Assembly: GCA_020831715.1 (NCBI GenBank)
Contig: JAFIGA010000110.1
Location: 1-45,155, forward strand
DNA length: 45,155 nt
Direction: 5' to 3'
DNA from: Leptospira sp.
GTDB lineage: Bacteria > Spirochaetota > Leptospiria > Leptospirales > Leptospiraceae
The notes below the pieces were generated by a model. The model did not search any database and was not told the origin of the DNA. It saw nothing but the letters and a program-made list of their open reading frames with translations. The translations under genes were made by a program, and so were the position numbers. Shown here in pieces: positions 1 to 8,186 of this stretch (the stretch's first letter is position 1; each line of letters opens with the position of its first letter).

Positions 1-574
1 CCACCTTAGTTCTAAGTTCAAAATGTAAATGAGCAACATAGAGTCCATCAGCATCGCCAATAGAACCAATCCACTGTCCCTCTCCCACCGCGTCTCCTTC
101 CTCTACTTGAAAATCATAGAGATGAGCATAGATACTTTCCAAAAATCGGTAGCCAAAATCTCTCTGTAATCGAGGAGAAAGTCTGTGGCATACTCGAATT
201 ACCTTGCCCCAACCACCTCCGAATGTTTTTACCTGAGTAACCAAACCTGTTCCTATACTATACACAGGTGCGGCATAATCACTGTCACCTCCACCTTTGT
301 AATTCCAATCTTCCCCCAAGTGCTTCTTTCCTCTAAACCTGGGGTTTTCTTCTCCAAATCTCTGAGCGATATAATATCCACCACCCGATGCAGAGCCAAC
401 AGGAAATTCGAAGGAATCAGCAATAAGATCATTTCTACTGCTTAAAATCTCCTCGCAATTTAGTTCAATTTTTCCACAATCCAAACAAAAGGAATTGAAG
501 AGTTCCATTCTCAAATAGTCCACTTCGAGTGAAGCACATCCAACAAAAAACAATAATGAATAAAATCGAATCAT
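1..574 (-). CDS. M23-family metallopeptidase lipoprotein, 3' part cut by window edge
   Basis: This reading frame runs off the left edge; about 191 codons are visible from the ATG at 572-574. The N-terminus is a short hydrophobic signal ending in a lipobox-like FFVGC (Cys13), so the mature protein is probably a lipoprotein. The zinc-ligand pattern of LytM/M23 peptidoglycan endopeptidases is present: HLGED (the H-x3-D part) about 80 residues in, and HLHFE near the edge. The family cuts peptide cross-links in peptidoglycan or acts as an amidase activator when degenerate; both metal motifs look intact here, so an active enzyme is likely. The stretch between them (YAAPVYSIGTGLV, then GGGWGKVI) also fits the family. 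It diverges from the SPFH gene at 642. The true C-terminus is not visible. Confidence 0.85.
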   Translation of the reverse strand, partial: MIRFYSLLFFVGCASLEVDYLRMELFNSFCLDCGKIELNCEEILSSRNDLIADSFEFPVGSASGGGYYIAQRFGEENPRFRGKKHLGEDWNYKGGGDSDYAAPVYSIGTGLVTQVKTFGGGWGKVIRVCHRLSPRLQRDFGYRFLESIYAHLYDFQVEEGDAVGEGQWIGSIGDADGLYVAHLHFELRTKV

Positions 575-641
575 CTTTAATGGATAATATATATCATTTA
601 ATCATAGAGTCAACTCATCCTGTAAATTCAGTCTAATAAAC

Positions 642-1433
642 ATGAAGACATTAATTTTCTTATTTAGTGGTATTTTCATTTTCCAGTCATGTGCTTTTGC
701 AGTCATCCAAGAGGGAACTGTAGGGGTAAAAAGGACTTTTGGAAAGCAATCAGAGTCTATACTCGAACCCGGTATTCATTTTTATGACATGGTTAGCCAA
801 ACTGTCCTCCGAGCTCCCATTCGAACCACTAACATTGAAGTTAAACTATCTCTTCCCAGTCAAGAAGGACTGAATGTCCAATCTGAGATTTCAATTCTCT
901 ATCATATTAAAAAAAATCATGTTCCCAAGTTACTCGCAGAAGTCGGAGATAGCTACGAGCAAACCGCAATAGTATCCGTTTTCCGATCTGCTGCGGCTGA
1001 TGTAACATCAAACTTTCTAGCCAAAGATATGCACTCAGGTAAGAGATACGAAATCGAAGATAAGATTCAAGCAAGAATGAATCAAATCTTGGGAAAGCGC
1101 GGTGTTATGATAGAAACAGTACTATTGAAAAGTATCACCCTACCACAAGGACTGTCTTCATCGATAGAACAAAAACTCCAAGCTGAACAAGATGCGGAAA
1201 GAATGAAATATGTATTAAAGCAAGAGAGATTAGAAGCCCAGAGAAGAAAAATCGAAGCAGAAGGAACAAGAGACGCCCAACGCATTCTTTCTCAAGGACT
1301 TAGTAATGAAATTATCAAGTTAAGAAGCATCGAAGCATTTAGAGAATTGGCAAAATCCCCCAATACAAAAATCATCATTACAGATGGTAAGACACCATAT
1401 TTGATTGATACGAAAGACAAAGATGGAAAGTGA
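642..1433 (+). CDS. SPFH/prohibitin-like (Band 7) protein
   Basis: The 263-residue protein has the prohibitin-type SPFH layout: an N-terminal hydrophobic segment (residues 3-16), then a Band 7 domain beginning with EGTVGVKRTFG and LEPGIHFYD, and a long charged helical region (about 165-230) that should form a coiled coil. Prohibitins and HflK/HflC assemble into membrane-bound rings that organise proteases and lipids. The hydrophobic start ends in FQSC (Cys17), which resembles a spirochaete lipobox, so the protein may be lipid-anchored in the periplasm rather than held by a transmembrane helix; this is inference. It stands alone on its strand, 105 bases ahead of the histidine kinase and divergent from the M23 gene. 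Family call is firm, partner unknown. Confidence 0.85.
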   Translation: MKTLIFLFSGIFIFQSCAFAVIQEGTVGVKRTFGKQSESILEPGIHFYDMVSQTVLRAPIRTTNIEVKLSLPSQEGLNVQSEISILYHIKKNHVPKLLAEVGDSYEQTAIVSVFRSAAADVTSNFLAKDMHSGKRYEIEDKIQARMNQILGKRGVMIETVLLKSITLPQGLSSSIEQKLQAEQDAERMKYVLKQERLEAQRRKIEAEGTRDAQRILSQGLSNEIIKLRSIEAFRELAKSPNTKIIITDGKTPYLIDTKDKDGK

Positions 1434-1451
1434 GAAATTTGGGAAAATAAA

Positions 1452-1481
1452 TTGATTGCATTTCATAAAAGAGATTATACT
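1452..1481 (+). promoter_or_regulatory. Candidate sigma-70 promoter for the hybrid histidine kinase
   Basis: TTGATT at 1452-1457 is followed after 17 bases by TTATAC (1475-1480), or after 18 by TATACT. It lies about 60 bases ahead of the kinase start and just after the stop of the SPFH gene. It is a sequence match only. Confidence 0.4.
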
Positions 1482-1538
1482 TTGGTGTGGTAAATTCTTT
1501 AAAAGATACAAAATGTAGAGCAATGAACTACACTCCTA

Positions 1539-4500
1539 ATGATTAAACCGAATGTACCTAAAAACGAAGCCGAGAGGCAAAAAGCCCTAGATGAATATGA
1601 AATCGTAGGTGTTGCTGAAAGGGAAGAATTCGACTTTCTAACACAGATGGCGGCAGAAATTTGCGGAACTAAAATTTCTCTCATCAATTTTGTAACAAAT
1701 AGCAAGCAATGGTTTCTTTCCCACCACGGGCTTGAATTTCGAGAAACACCGAGAGAAGTCGCCTTCTGTGCTCATGCCATACTCAATCCAACAGAACCTT
1801 TCATTATTGAGGATGCAAGAAAAGATGAAAGATTCCACGATAATCCACTCGTAACCGATGAGCCGAAAATTGCATTCTATGCCGGAATTCCATTGGTCGA
1901 CAGAGAAGGATATGCATTGGGGACAATATGTGCAATCGATACAGAACCTAAAAGAATTACCGAAAAACAGGTCGATTTACTCAAAAAATTATCCAGACAA
2001 GTTGTCCTACTCCTTGAGTTACAAAGAAATTCAGTCCAAAAGAAAACGATTAACAAAAAGCTTCAAGATACTCAAAACCAACTTGATGCTTCACAAATAT
2101 CCCAAAAAGAATCATTCGATAAATATAGCAAGATATTCCAATTTATGTCTGAAGGGATAGTTATTCATGAAGTAGGTGAAACAGATAAAATCATTGATTG
2201 CAATGAGGCAAGTGCACATATACTTCGTCTAACCAAACGTCAATTAATGGGCTTGGATTCTTTTCATCCTCAATGGAGAGCTATCAATGAAGATGGCACT
2301 CCTTTGGATGGAAGCGAGCATCCTGCAATGATAACTATTGCAACCGGTAAACCTGTTAGAAATAAAATCATGGGTGTTCACAAAAACGATGCAGATATGG
2401 TTTGGATTCTGGTGAGTAGTGAGCCGATATTTGAAGAAAGCACCAACAAACTAAAGTTCGTAATTGTCAGTTTTACTGAATTTACTGAAATAAAAAATAA
2501 AAAAGAACAATTCGAACTTGCTGTTGCCGGAACCAATGACGGAATATGGGATTGGAATATTGAAACCGGTGAATTGTTTATATCCAAGCGTTGGAAAAAG
2601 ATTTTGGGTTATGAAGACCATGAATTGAAAAATGAATTTCAAACCTTTGCATCCCTTCTTCATGAAGAAGATTTAGACAGAGTCAATCAATACATTCAAG
2701 AATATATGCAAAGTAAAATAAAAGACTATTCGATTGAATTTCGGATGAAACATAAAGATGGATCTCTTCGATGGATACTTGCCAAAGGAGAAGCACTTAG
2801 AGACAAATATGGTAGGCCTTACCGAATGGCGGGTTCTCATAGCGACATTACTAAAAGAAAAGAAGCTGAATTGCAACTCTCCACGGAAAGAACTAGACTA
2901 GCCGGAATTATAGAAGGTACAAATGTTGGAACATGGGAGTGGAACGTACAGACCGGAGAAACTATTTTCAATGAAAGATGGGCGGAAATAATTGGCTACA
3001 CCCTTGAAGAGATCTCACCTGTTTCAATTAAAACATGGGAAAGATTTTCTCACCCTGAGGACTTCATAAAAAGCGGAGATGATCTAAAAAAGCATTTCAA
3101 CGATGAACTGGATTATTATGAATTCGAAGCGAGAATGCGTCATAAAAATGGAACATGGGTATGGGTTCTAGATCGAGGACAGGTTGCAACTTGGACAGAA
3201 AACGGTGAACCACTGATCATGCTTGGAACGCATCAGGATATAACTGAACGAAAGCGAGTTGAGGAAGAGCTGAAAGAAGCACAACAGAAAGCAGAATCCG
3301 CGAATCAAGCCAAGTCCGAATTTCTCGCCAATATGAGTCATGAGATTCGCACTCCTTTGAATGGAGTGATTGGCTTTACCGAATTGCTACAAAAAACTAA
3401 ATTGAATGAAATACAGAAAGAATACTGTGACAGTGCCAATATATCCGGCAAGGCTTTGCTTGGAATTATCAATGATATTTTAGATTTTTCCAAGATTGAA
3501 GCAGGTAAACTAGACTTGGAAATCATTGAGACCGATGTTGTTGCATTGGTTCAGCATTCAACAGATATCATCAAATACCATGCAGGCCAAAAAGGTCTCG
3601 AATTACTTTTAAATATACAACCGGATCTACCTAGAATGGCTTTTTTAGATCCGGTTCGACTCAACCAAGTTATGGTGAATCTGTTGTCTAACGCTGTAAA
3701 ATTCACTGAGAAGGGAGAAGTGGAGGTTCAACTCACTTTTGAACCACTCGAGGAAAATAAGGGGAGATATAAATTTGCCATTCGAGACACGGGAATAGGA
3801 ATCACACAAGAACAGCAGACCAAACTTTTCCAAGCTTTTTCGCAAGCGGATGGTTCTACCACTAGAAAATATGGAGGTACGGGACTAGGACTTATTATTT
3901 CCAATCTTTTGGTGGAAAAAATGGGAAGCACAATCCAAGTGGATAGTAAGTGGGGCGAAGGAAGTAAATTTAATTTTTCTTTGGAAATGGAATGTCGCAT
4001 GACAGATTCCCATGACCTAAGTAGTCTGAAAGCCAATCTACCGATTAACAGTGTTCTTGTGGTAGATGACAATGTAAAAAATCGTCGAATACTCGAAGAA
4101 AATTTTCGATACTGGGGAATTCAATTCACTGAAGCAGACAGAGGTTTGTCCGCATTAAAGCTAATGGAATCCAATAAATATGATCTACTCATTGTAGATT
4201 ATCATATGCCCTATATGGATGGTATCGAATTCATTCAAAAAGTTCGTGAGATAGAAAAAGATTATATAAAAGATATTCCCATTATACTATTGCATAGTTC
4301 TTCAGACGACCCCTATCTTAGAACAGAATGTAAAAAGCTGGGAGTACAGTTTAATTTGGTAAAGCCAATAAAGGCAGATGAATTATATCAATACATTCGA
4401 AACATTCATAATCCGGAATTTTTTAAACAAGACTTGCCGGAAAATGACAAAGAAAAAAATATTCCCCATGAAGATGATAGCATTCCTCTTCAAGATAAAA

Positions 4501-4895
4501 GTACAATATTAATAGCAGAAGATGTCCCATTAAACCTGCTTCTAGTAAAAGGTATTCTTAAAAGGATTAGACCCGGTGCGAAGATTTTGGAAGCAGAAAA
4601 TGGACGGATAGCATTAGATATTGCTAGGAACGAAAAGATTGATTTGATACTTATGGACATTCAGATGCCTGTTATGGATGGACTCGAAGCTACCAAAAAA
4701 ATTAGAGAATGGGAAGCTGATCAAAAGGTTTCCAATCGTTTGCCAATCGTCGCATTGACAGCAGGAGTTGTAAAAGAAGAACAAGAAAACGCTCTAGATT
4801 CCGGTATGGATGAGTTCTTAACAAAACCGATTGACCAGAAAAAATTAAAAGCTTGCTTGGAAAAATATTTAGGTTCTCGGAGTGACTGGATTTGA
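1539..4895 (+). CDS. Hybrid sensor histidine kinase (GAF, three PAS, HisKA, HATPase, two receiver domains)
   Basis: This 1118-residue protein senses through an N-terminal GAF domain (about 20-165) and three PAS/PAC units (about 195-320, 325-450, 455-580). No transmembrane segment is seen, so it should act in the cytoplasm. The HisKA H-box is NMSHEIRTPLNG with phospho-acceptor His601. The ATPase domain has an N-box (NLLSNAVKFT), DTGIGI and GGTGLGL. Two receiver domains follow, with acceptor Asp887 (VDYHMP) and Asp1040 (MDIQMP), each with its conserved C-terminal Lys. No output domain or neighbouring response regulator is present, so the phosphate presumably passes to a partner elsewhere. The start fits the usual NEAERQKAL opening of GAF kinases, although no clear Shine-Dalgarno precedes it. 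The last codons and stop lie inside an antisense tRNA gene. Confidence 0.93.
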   Translation: MIKPNVPKNEAERQKALDEYEIVGVAEREEFDFLTQMAAEICGTKISLINFVTNSKQWFLSHHGLEFRETPREVAFCAHAILNPTEPFIIEDARKDERFHDNPLVTDEPKIAFYAGIPLVDREGYALGTICAIDTEPKRITEKQVDLLKKLSRQVVLLLELQRNSVQKKTINKKLQDTQNQLDASQISQKESFDKYSKIFQFMSEGIVIHEVGETDKIIDCNEASAHILRLTKRQLMGLDSFHPQWRAINEDGTPLDGSEHPAMITIATGKPVRNKIMGVHKNDADMVWILVSSEPIFEESTNKLKFVIVSFTEFTEIKNKKEQFELAVAGTNDGIWDWNIETGELFISKRWKKILGYEDHELKNEFQTFASLLHEEDLDRVNQYIQEYMQSKIKDYSIEFRMKHKDGSLRWILAKGEALRDKYGRPYRMAGSHSDITKRKEAELQLSTERTRLAGIIEGTNVGTWEWNVQTGETIFNERWAEIIGYTLEEISPVSIKTWERFSHPEDFIKSGDDLKKHFNDELDYYEFEARMRHKNGTWVWVLDRGQVATWTENGEPLIMLGTHQDITERKRVEEELKEAQQKAESANQAKSEFLANMSHEIRTPLNGVIGFTELLQKTKLNEIQKEYCDSANISGKALLGIINDILDFSKIEAGKLDLEIIETDVVALVQHSTDIIKYHAGQKGLELLLNIQPDLPRMAFLDPVRLNQVMVNLLSNAVKFTEKGEVEVQLTFEPLEENKGRYKFAIRDTGIGITQEQQTKLFQAFSQADGSTTRKYGGTGLGLIISNLLVEKMGSTIQVDSKWGEGSKFNFSLEMECRMTDSHDLSSLKANLPINSVLVVDDNVKNRRILEENFRYWGIQFTEADRGLSALKLMESNKYDLLIVDYHMPYMDGIEFIQKVREIEKDYIKDIPIILLHSSSDDPYLRTECKKLGVQFNLVKPIKADELYQYIRNIHNPEFFKQDLPENDKEKNIPHEDDSIPLQDKSTILIAEDVPLNLLLVKGILKRIRPGAKILEAENGRIALDIARNEKIDLILMDIQMPVMDGLEATKKIREWEADQKVSNRLPIVALTAGVVKEEQENALDSGMDEFLTKPIDQKKLKACLEKYLGSRSDWI

Positions 4896-4948
4896 ACCAG
4901 CGACCCCTTGCCCCCCAGACAAGTGCGCTACCGCTGCGCTACACCCCG
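4877..4948 (-). tRNA. tRNA-Pro (anticodon GGG)
   Basis: Read on the minus strand, 72 bases fold as a full cloverleaf. The acceptor arms are CGGGGTG and CACTCCG (one G-U pair). The D-stem is GCGC/GCGC, the anticodon stem CTTGT/GCAAG with loop CTGGGGG giving anticodon GGG, and the T-arm is GCTGG-TTCAAAT-CCAGT, with discriminator A. CCA is not encoded. It lies downstream of sixA on the same strand and overlaps the 3' end of the histidine kinase gene (plus strand) by 19 bases. Confidence 0.93.
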
Positions 4949-4952
4949 CTCG

Positions 4953-4973
4953 AACCTATCTCCAGGTTTTTTT
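4953..4973 (+). terminator. Possible weak terminator after the histidine kinase
   Basis: AACCT and AGGTT form a 5-bp stem with a 6-base loop, running into seven Ts (4967-4973). The stem is short. It would stop plus-strand transcription that has already read antisense through the tRNA gene. Confidence 0.35.
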
Positions 4974-5049
4974 AAAAAGCCAGGTAGTCAACAAAAAGTA
5001 GAAAATTCACAATGATAAGATAAATCCAAAGAACAATCAATTTTTATGA

Positions 5050-5562
5050 TTAAACCAATAATGGATTTTCCTGCTTGCTCTCCAAAAAATCCGGAGAAAT
5101 AACCCATAGTATCTGCCCATGGGAAAATCTTTCTTTTGCCACGTTGACCGCAATGGTAGTTCCGGGTGAGAAAACAAGATGATTTTCACAGGAAGTAGCA
5201 CCCAAAAGTTTAGCGGCAAAATAAACAATATCAGGGTTGTGTCCGACAACAACAATCGCATCAGAATTGGAACAGGAGTATAAATCAGGGAGAAGATTGC
5301 AACAATCTGAACCAGCGCTCAATTCGTCTGCTGAGTAAACATGATCTTCCAGGTGTAATTCGGAAGCAATGATGTTTGCTGTGTTTTTTGTCCTTTCGTA
5401 AGGACTATGATATATAGTAGTGACTTTTAGTTGGGAATTTCGAATGAAGGCACCGATCTTATGAATGTCGGAGACGCCTTTTTCGGTGAGTTTTCTTTCC
5501 CTATCACTTCCTGCGAGGAAAACATCCTCAGCTTCCCCGTGTCTAACGAGAATGATCTTCAT
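5050..5562 (-). CDS. sixA: SixA-type phosphohistidine phosphatase
   Basis: The 170-residue protein belongs to the histidine phosphatase (phosphoglycerate mutase-like) superfamily. It opens with LVRHGEAED, in which His8 would carry the phosphate. A conserved Arg sits in SPYERTKNTA and the second catalytic His in VVGHNPD. The short length and lack of extra domains fit SixA, which removes phosphate from phospho-histidine in phosphotransfer proteins. A nearby hybrid histidine kinase makes such a role attractive but does not prove it. The tRNA-Pro gene follows 101 bases downstream on the same strand and may share its transcript. The rppH gene diverges from it. Confidence 0.85.
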   Translation of the reverse strand: MKIILVRHGEAEDVFLAGSDRERKLTEKGVSDIHKIGAFIRNSQLKVTTIYHSPYERTKNTANIIASELHLEDHVYSADELSAGSDCCNLLPDLYSCSNSDAIVVVGHNPDIVYFAAKLLGATSCENHLVFSPGTTIAVNVAKERFSHGQILWVISPDFLESKQENPLLV

Positions 5563-5667
5563 GATAGTTCAAGTTCAAACCGACATGTTTTTCTGGAAAG
5601 AAAAAAATGATTCATTGCACCAAAAAATTCTTTCCTTTCAAGGCAGATTTCGATCAGAATTGAAGAT

Positions 5668-6159
5668 ATGAAATCCACTGATAAACCATATCGACCCAAT
5701 GTAGGAATGGTAGTATTTAATTCTAAGGGCCATGTTTTAACGGGAGAGCGTATCCAGTTCCCCGGAGCTTGGCAATTTCCTCAAGGGGGTATTGATAACG
5801 GTGAGTTGCCGGTTAATGCCGCAATTAGAGAACTCTATGAAGAAGTCGGAATATCAGACGCTGAGCTGGTTGCTGAACATCCGGATTGGATCAACTATGA
5901 TTTTCCTTCCAGTTTAGGGATAACCGGTAAACTGAAAAAATATCGAGGTCAGACTCAGAAATGGTATCTTTTCTTTTGGGATCATCCAGCCTCAGAATGC
6001 CAGCTTGAGTTGCACGAAAGGGAATTCACCTCAGTGCAATTTCTCCCATTTGACGAAGTCTGTCGTAAAATAGTCCCATTCAAACAAGAAACATATATTT
6101 CTCTAGAAAAATTCTTTACGCCTTTTATTCTGGAACATATTCAAGGAAACAAGAAATAA
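5668..6159 (+). CDS. rppH: RNA pyrophosphohydrolase (Nudix)
   Basis: RppH removes pyrophosphate from the 5' end of RNA or hydrolyses dinucleoside polyphosphates. The 163-residue length and the opening YRPNVGMVVFN match the family. A perfect Nudix box spans residues 40-62 (G-x5-E-x7-REUxEExGU, with E46, R54, E55, E58, E59). WQFPQGGID just before it is typical of RppH rather than other Nudix enzymes. An aromatic stretch QKWYLFFW lies further on. acyP starts one base after the stop, so the two are cotranscribed. Assignment is strong; the choice between mRNA decapping and Ap4A hydrolysis cannot be made from sequence. Confidence 0.9.
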   Translation: MKSTDKPYRPNVGMVVFNSKGHVLTGERIQFPGAWQFPQGGIDNGELPVNAAIRELYEEVGISDAELVAEHPDWINYDFPSSLGITGKLKKYRGQTQKWYLFFWDHPASECQLELHEREFTSVQFLPFDEVCRKIVPFKQETYISLEKFFTPFILEHIQGNKK

Positions 6160-6160
6160 T

Positions 6161-6448
6161 ATGGGAAAAGCAGAACAAGTCAGAGCCAAATTCGTCATTC
6201 GAGGCACAGTACAAGGAGTGGGTTTCCGGTACTATGTATTGCAGAAAGCACAAGAATCTAGATTGAAGGGTTATACCCAAAATCTGCCGAATGGTGAGGT
6301 GGAGGTTATGGTGGAAGGGGAAAAAATCTATATCGAAGATATGGAGCGAGCTCTTCACCACGGACCCAGCAAGGCAAAAGTGAAAGAAGTCGTAACGACT
6401 TGGGGGACAGCACAAGGCAGATTCCGCACTTTCGAAATAAAAAGATAA
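6161..6448 (+). CDS. acyP: Acylphosphatase
   Basis: This 95-residue cytoplasmic enzyme hydrolyses acyl phosphates such as acetyl phosphate or carbamoyl phosphate. The signature GTVQGVGFRYYV carries the phosphate-binding Arg23, and NLPNGEVEV follows the catalytic Asn41; both have the same numbering as in classical acylphosphatases. Length is normal for the family. It is tightly coupled to rppH upstream (one base between stop and start). The lipoprotein gene at 6495 follows after 46 bases. Confidence 0.92.
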   Translation: MGKAEQVRAKFVIRGTVQGVGFRYYVLQKAQESRLKGYTQNLPNGEVEVMVEGEKIYIEDMERALHHGPSKAKVKEVVTTWGTAQGRFRTFEIKR

Positions 6449-6494
6449 AAAGTTCTCTCTCAATTTCCCGGTTATTTGTTACGATAATATATAT

Positions 6495-7100
6495 ATGATA
6501 AAATATTTATCAATCGCAATTATTTTTTTCTCGATGAGTGCATGTTTCACTTTTAATCCAAGAAGCAGTAGATTATCTCTAATCATAGTTTCTGCTACAT
6601 TGGAAAAAGATGAGCCTTTCGTAAATGAATTGATCGATCCGGGTTTCCAGAAAGTAACTCTATTCCGAGGAGAAAAAGAAATAACCTACTCGGAAAAATC
6701 AGGACATTTTTACTATTTCCAAAATCTTCCTCCCGGACAGTATGAATTGGGCAATTTGATCCATCTTTTGAACAAAGGAAATGCGGGTCATCCCATAGCA
6801 AATAACCACATGCCACAAACGATAGAACCCCCACTCACTAGAGAAGATCGAATGAAAACAATCGTAAATGTAGAGCCGGGTTCAATACATTTTTTGGGGG
6901 AAGTCCAAGTAAAAGCCAATGTCACTGTAAAAAACCCCATTGATATTTCCGCATCCTTTTCGAAATCAATTGAAGCTGAAAAAAGAGCAATGAATCACCT
7001 GATGAGAAGTTATCCTAGAAGTGGATGGTCCGAACTGGCAAAAGATCGATTAAAATCACTGAATGTAATTTCTATCGGAGATTCAGTAATAGAACAATGA
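6495..7100 (+). CDS. Hypothetical lipoprotein
   Basis: The 201-residue protein starts with a hydrophobic signal ending in the lipobox-like FSMSAC (Cys17). The mature part has an early stretch that could be a small beta-rich domain (about 25-125, with an FxGEKEITYSEKSG hairpin and PPGQYELGN). It ends in a basic helical tail with RSYPRSGWSELAKDRLKSL, which recalls the end of a tetratricopeptide-like repeat. I do not recognise a family. It is probably anchored in a membrane facing the periplasm or surface. It is convergent with the minus-strand gene ending at 7113. Confidence 0.7.
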   Translation: MIKYLSIAIIFFSMSACFTFNPRSSRLSLIIVSATLEKDEPFVNELIDPGFQKVTLFRGEKEITYSEKSGHFYYFQNLPPGQYELGNLIHLLNKGNAGHPIANNHMPQTIEPPLTREDRMKTIVNVEPGSIHFLGEVQVKANVTVKNPIDISASFSKSIEAEKRAMNHLMRSYPRSGWSELAKDRLKSLNVISIGDSVIEQ

Positions 7101-7112
7101 ATGAATTGTTAT

Positions 7113-8186
7113 CTAAAATAACAATAGCATCATTATTAAGATTAAGATAACAGCAATTCCGGCAATCACAAATACACCCATATTACTTGGGTTCTGAGTA
7201 AAATCATTCTCCAAACTAGGTGTAGTCTTCTTGCGAGTTGTTGCAACTCGTACTGGATTTTCCTCAATAGAATGAATTACTGTATTAGATGGTCCTTTTG
7301 CGAAAATATGATATTCCCCTTCTCCCTTAATAATACTGATAAATTTAGCTTTAAGAGGTAGAAGTTTTCCCTGTGTATCCACACAACCAAGAGCTTGTGC
7401 TTGAGCTTTTTCCCCGGGACTTGAATACGGGATTTTAAAAAGAATCTCTTGTCCATCAATCAAATCATCAAACTCTACACCATTCATAGGTGACAACATA
7501 GTCTCACATAAAATAGTCTTACTGTATTGTTTAGTTAAATCATTGATCTGTCTCTCAAACGGAAGAAGATCTTCATCGGACTTAACAACTTCCTCTTCTT
7601 CATCAGGAAGAACAGGAAGAATTGGAGCAACTATGCCTTGCATAGGATTTTTATGGCGAAATTTAATTGATGAAATCTGATCGACTTCCGCTACTACCTT
7701 TACTCTGTTGGCACGGAGGTGTTTCATCAATGATTGTTCCAAAGTAAGAGTAGTATTGGTAACATCTTTTTTCTCCCATGCAGGGAGAAAGGATTCGATA
7801 GTCTTTGTATCAAAGTCAGAATGAATAGACTGACCAATCATATCAGAAAGAGATGAATCCAAACCACCTGAATTCTGAACCTCAATAAAATCCAAAGAAA
7901 ACTGTTGGTAATCCTCAAAGGTTCTGATCTTTCTAAGAATGGGAGAATTACCAAATAAAGAATACAATTCTAAAATTTTCTTACGATGAATAGAAAATAA
8001 AACTAAAATAGCACCGGATCGATTCTCAACATCTACCTTCGCCTTTAATAAAAAAGCATCTTCTAGTCTTCCATTGAGGACTTCCCTGGCTTGGTCTTCT
8101 GAAAGAACGGACTCTAAAGCGAGATTCATCATCTCGGCTTGGTTTTTTAATTTATCACTACCTTGTGAACTAGTATCTTCTGCCAT
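7113..8186 (-). CDS. Tail-anchored hypothetical protein
   Basis: The 357-residue protein has no signal peptide. It ends in a single strong transmembrane helix (about 335-357, rich in Ile, Leu and Met) with almost nothing after it, so the bulk should face the cytoplasm. The middle has an acidic linker (PDEEEEVVKSDEDLLPFE, about 190-207). The C-terminal third (LIDGQEILFKIPY, ALGCVDTQGKLLPLKAKF) looks like a small beta-barrel of the PilZ or OB kind, but no signature is complete. Its ATG directly follows the stop of the GHKL-like gene, so the two are translationally linked. I do not recognise the family; a partner role for the GHKL-like protein is inference. Confidence 0.7.
   Translation of the reverse strand: MAEDTSSQGSDKLKNQAEMMNLALESVLSEDQAREVLNGRLEDAFLLKAKVDVENRSGAILVLFSIHRKKILELYSLFGNSPILRKIRTFEDYQQFSLDFIEVQNSGGLDSSLSDMIGQSIHSDFDTKTIESFLPAWEKKDVTNTTLTLEQSLMKHLRANRVKVVAEVDQISSIKFRHKNPMQGIVAPILPVLPDEEEEVVKSDEDLLPFERQINDLTKQYSKTILCETMLSPMNGVEFDDLIDGQEILFKIPYSSPGEKAQAQALGCVDTQGKLLPLKAKFISIIKGEGEYHIFAKGPSNTVIHSIEENPVRVATTRKKTTPSLENDFTQNPSNMGVFVIAGIAVILILIMMLLLF

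Noticed and set aside
185..445. Open frame of 86 codons on the plus strand
   Set aside because: It lies opposite the M23 peptidase, which has clear zinc motifs; the plus frame has no family features.
3728..4072. Minus-strand open frame of 114 codons inside the histidine kinase
   Set aside because: Shadow frame opposite the conserved HATPase region; no start context or motif.
7106..7124. Perfect TTGTTAT/ATAACAA hairpin between the convergent genes ending at 7100 and 7113
   Set aside because: The stem is all A/T but for one pair and no T run follows on either strand; it also overlaps coding bases, so I do not call a terminator.
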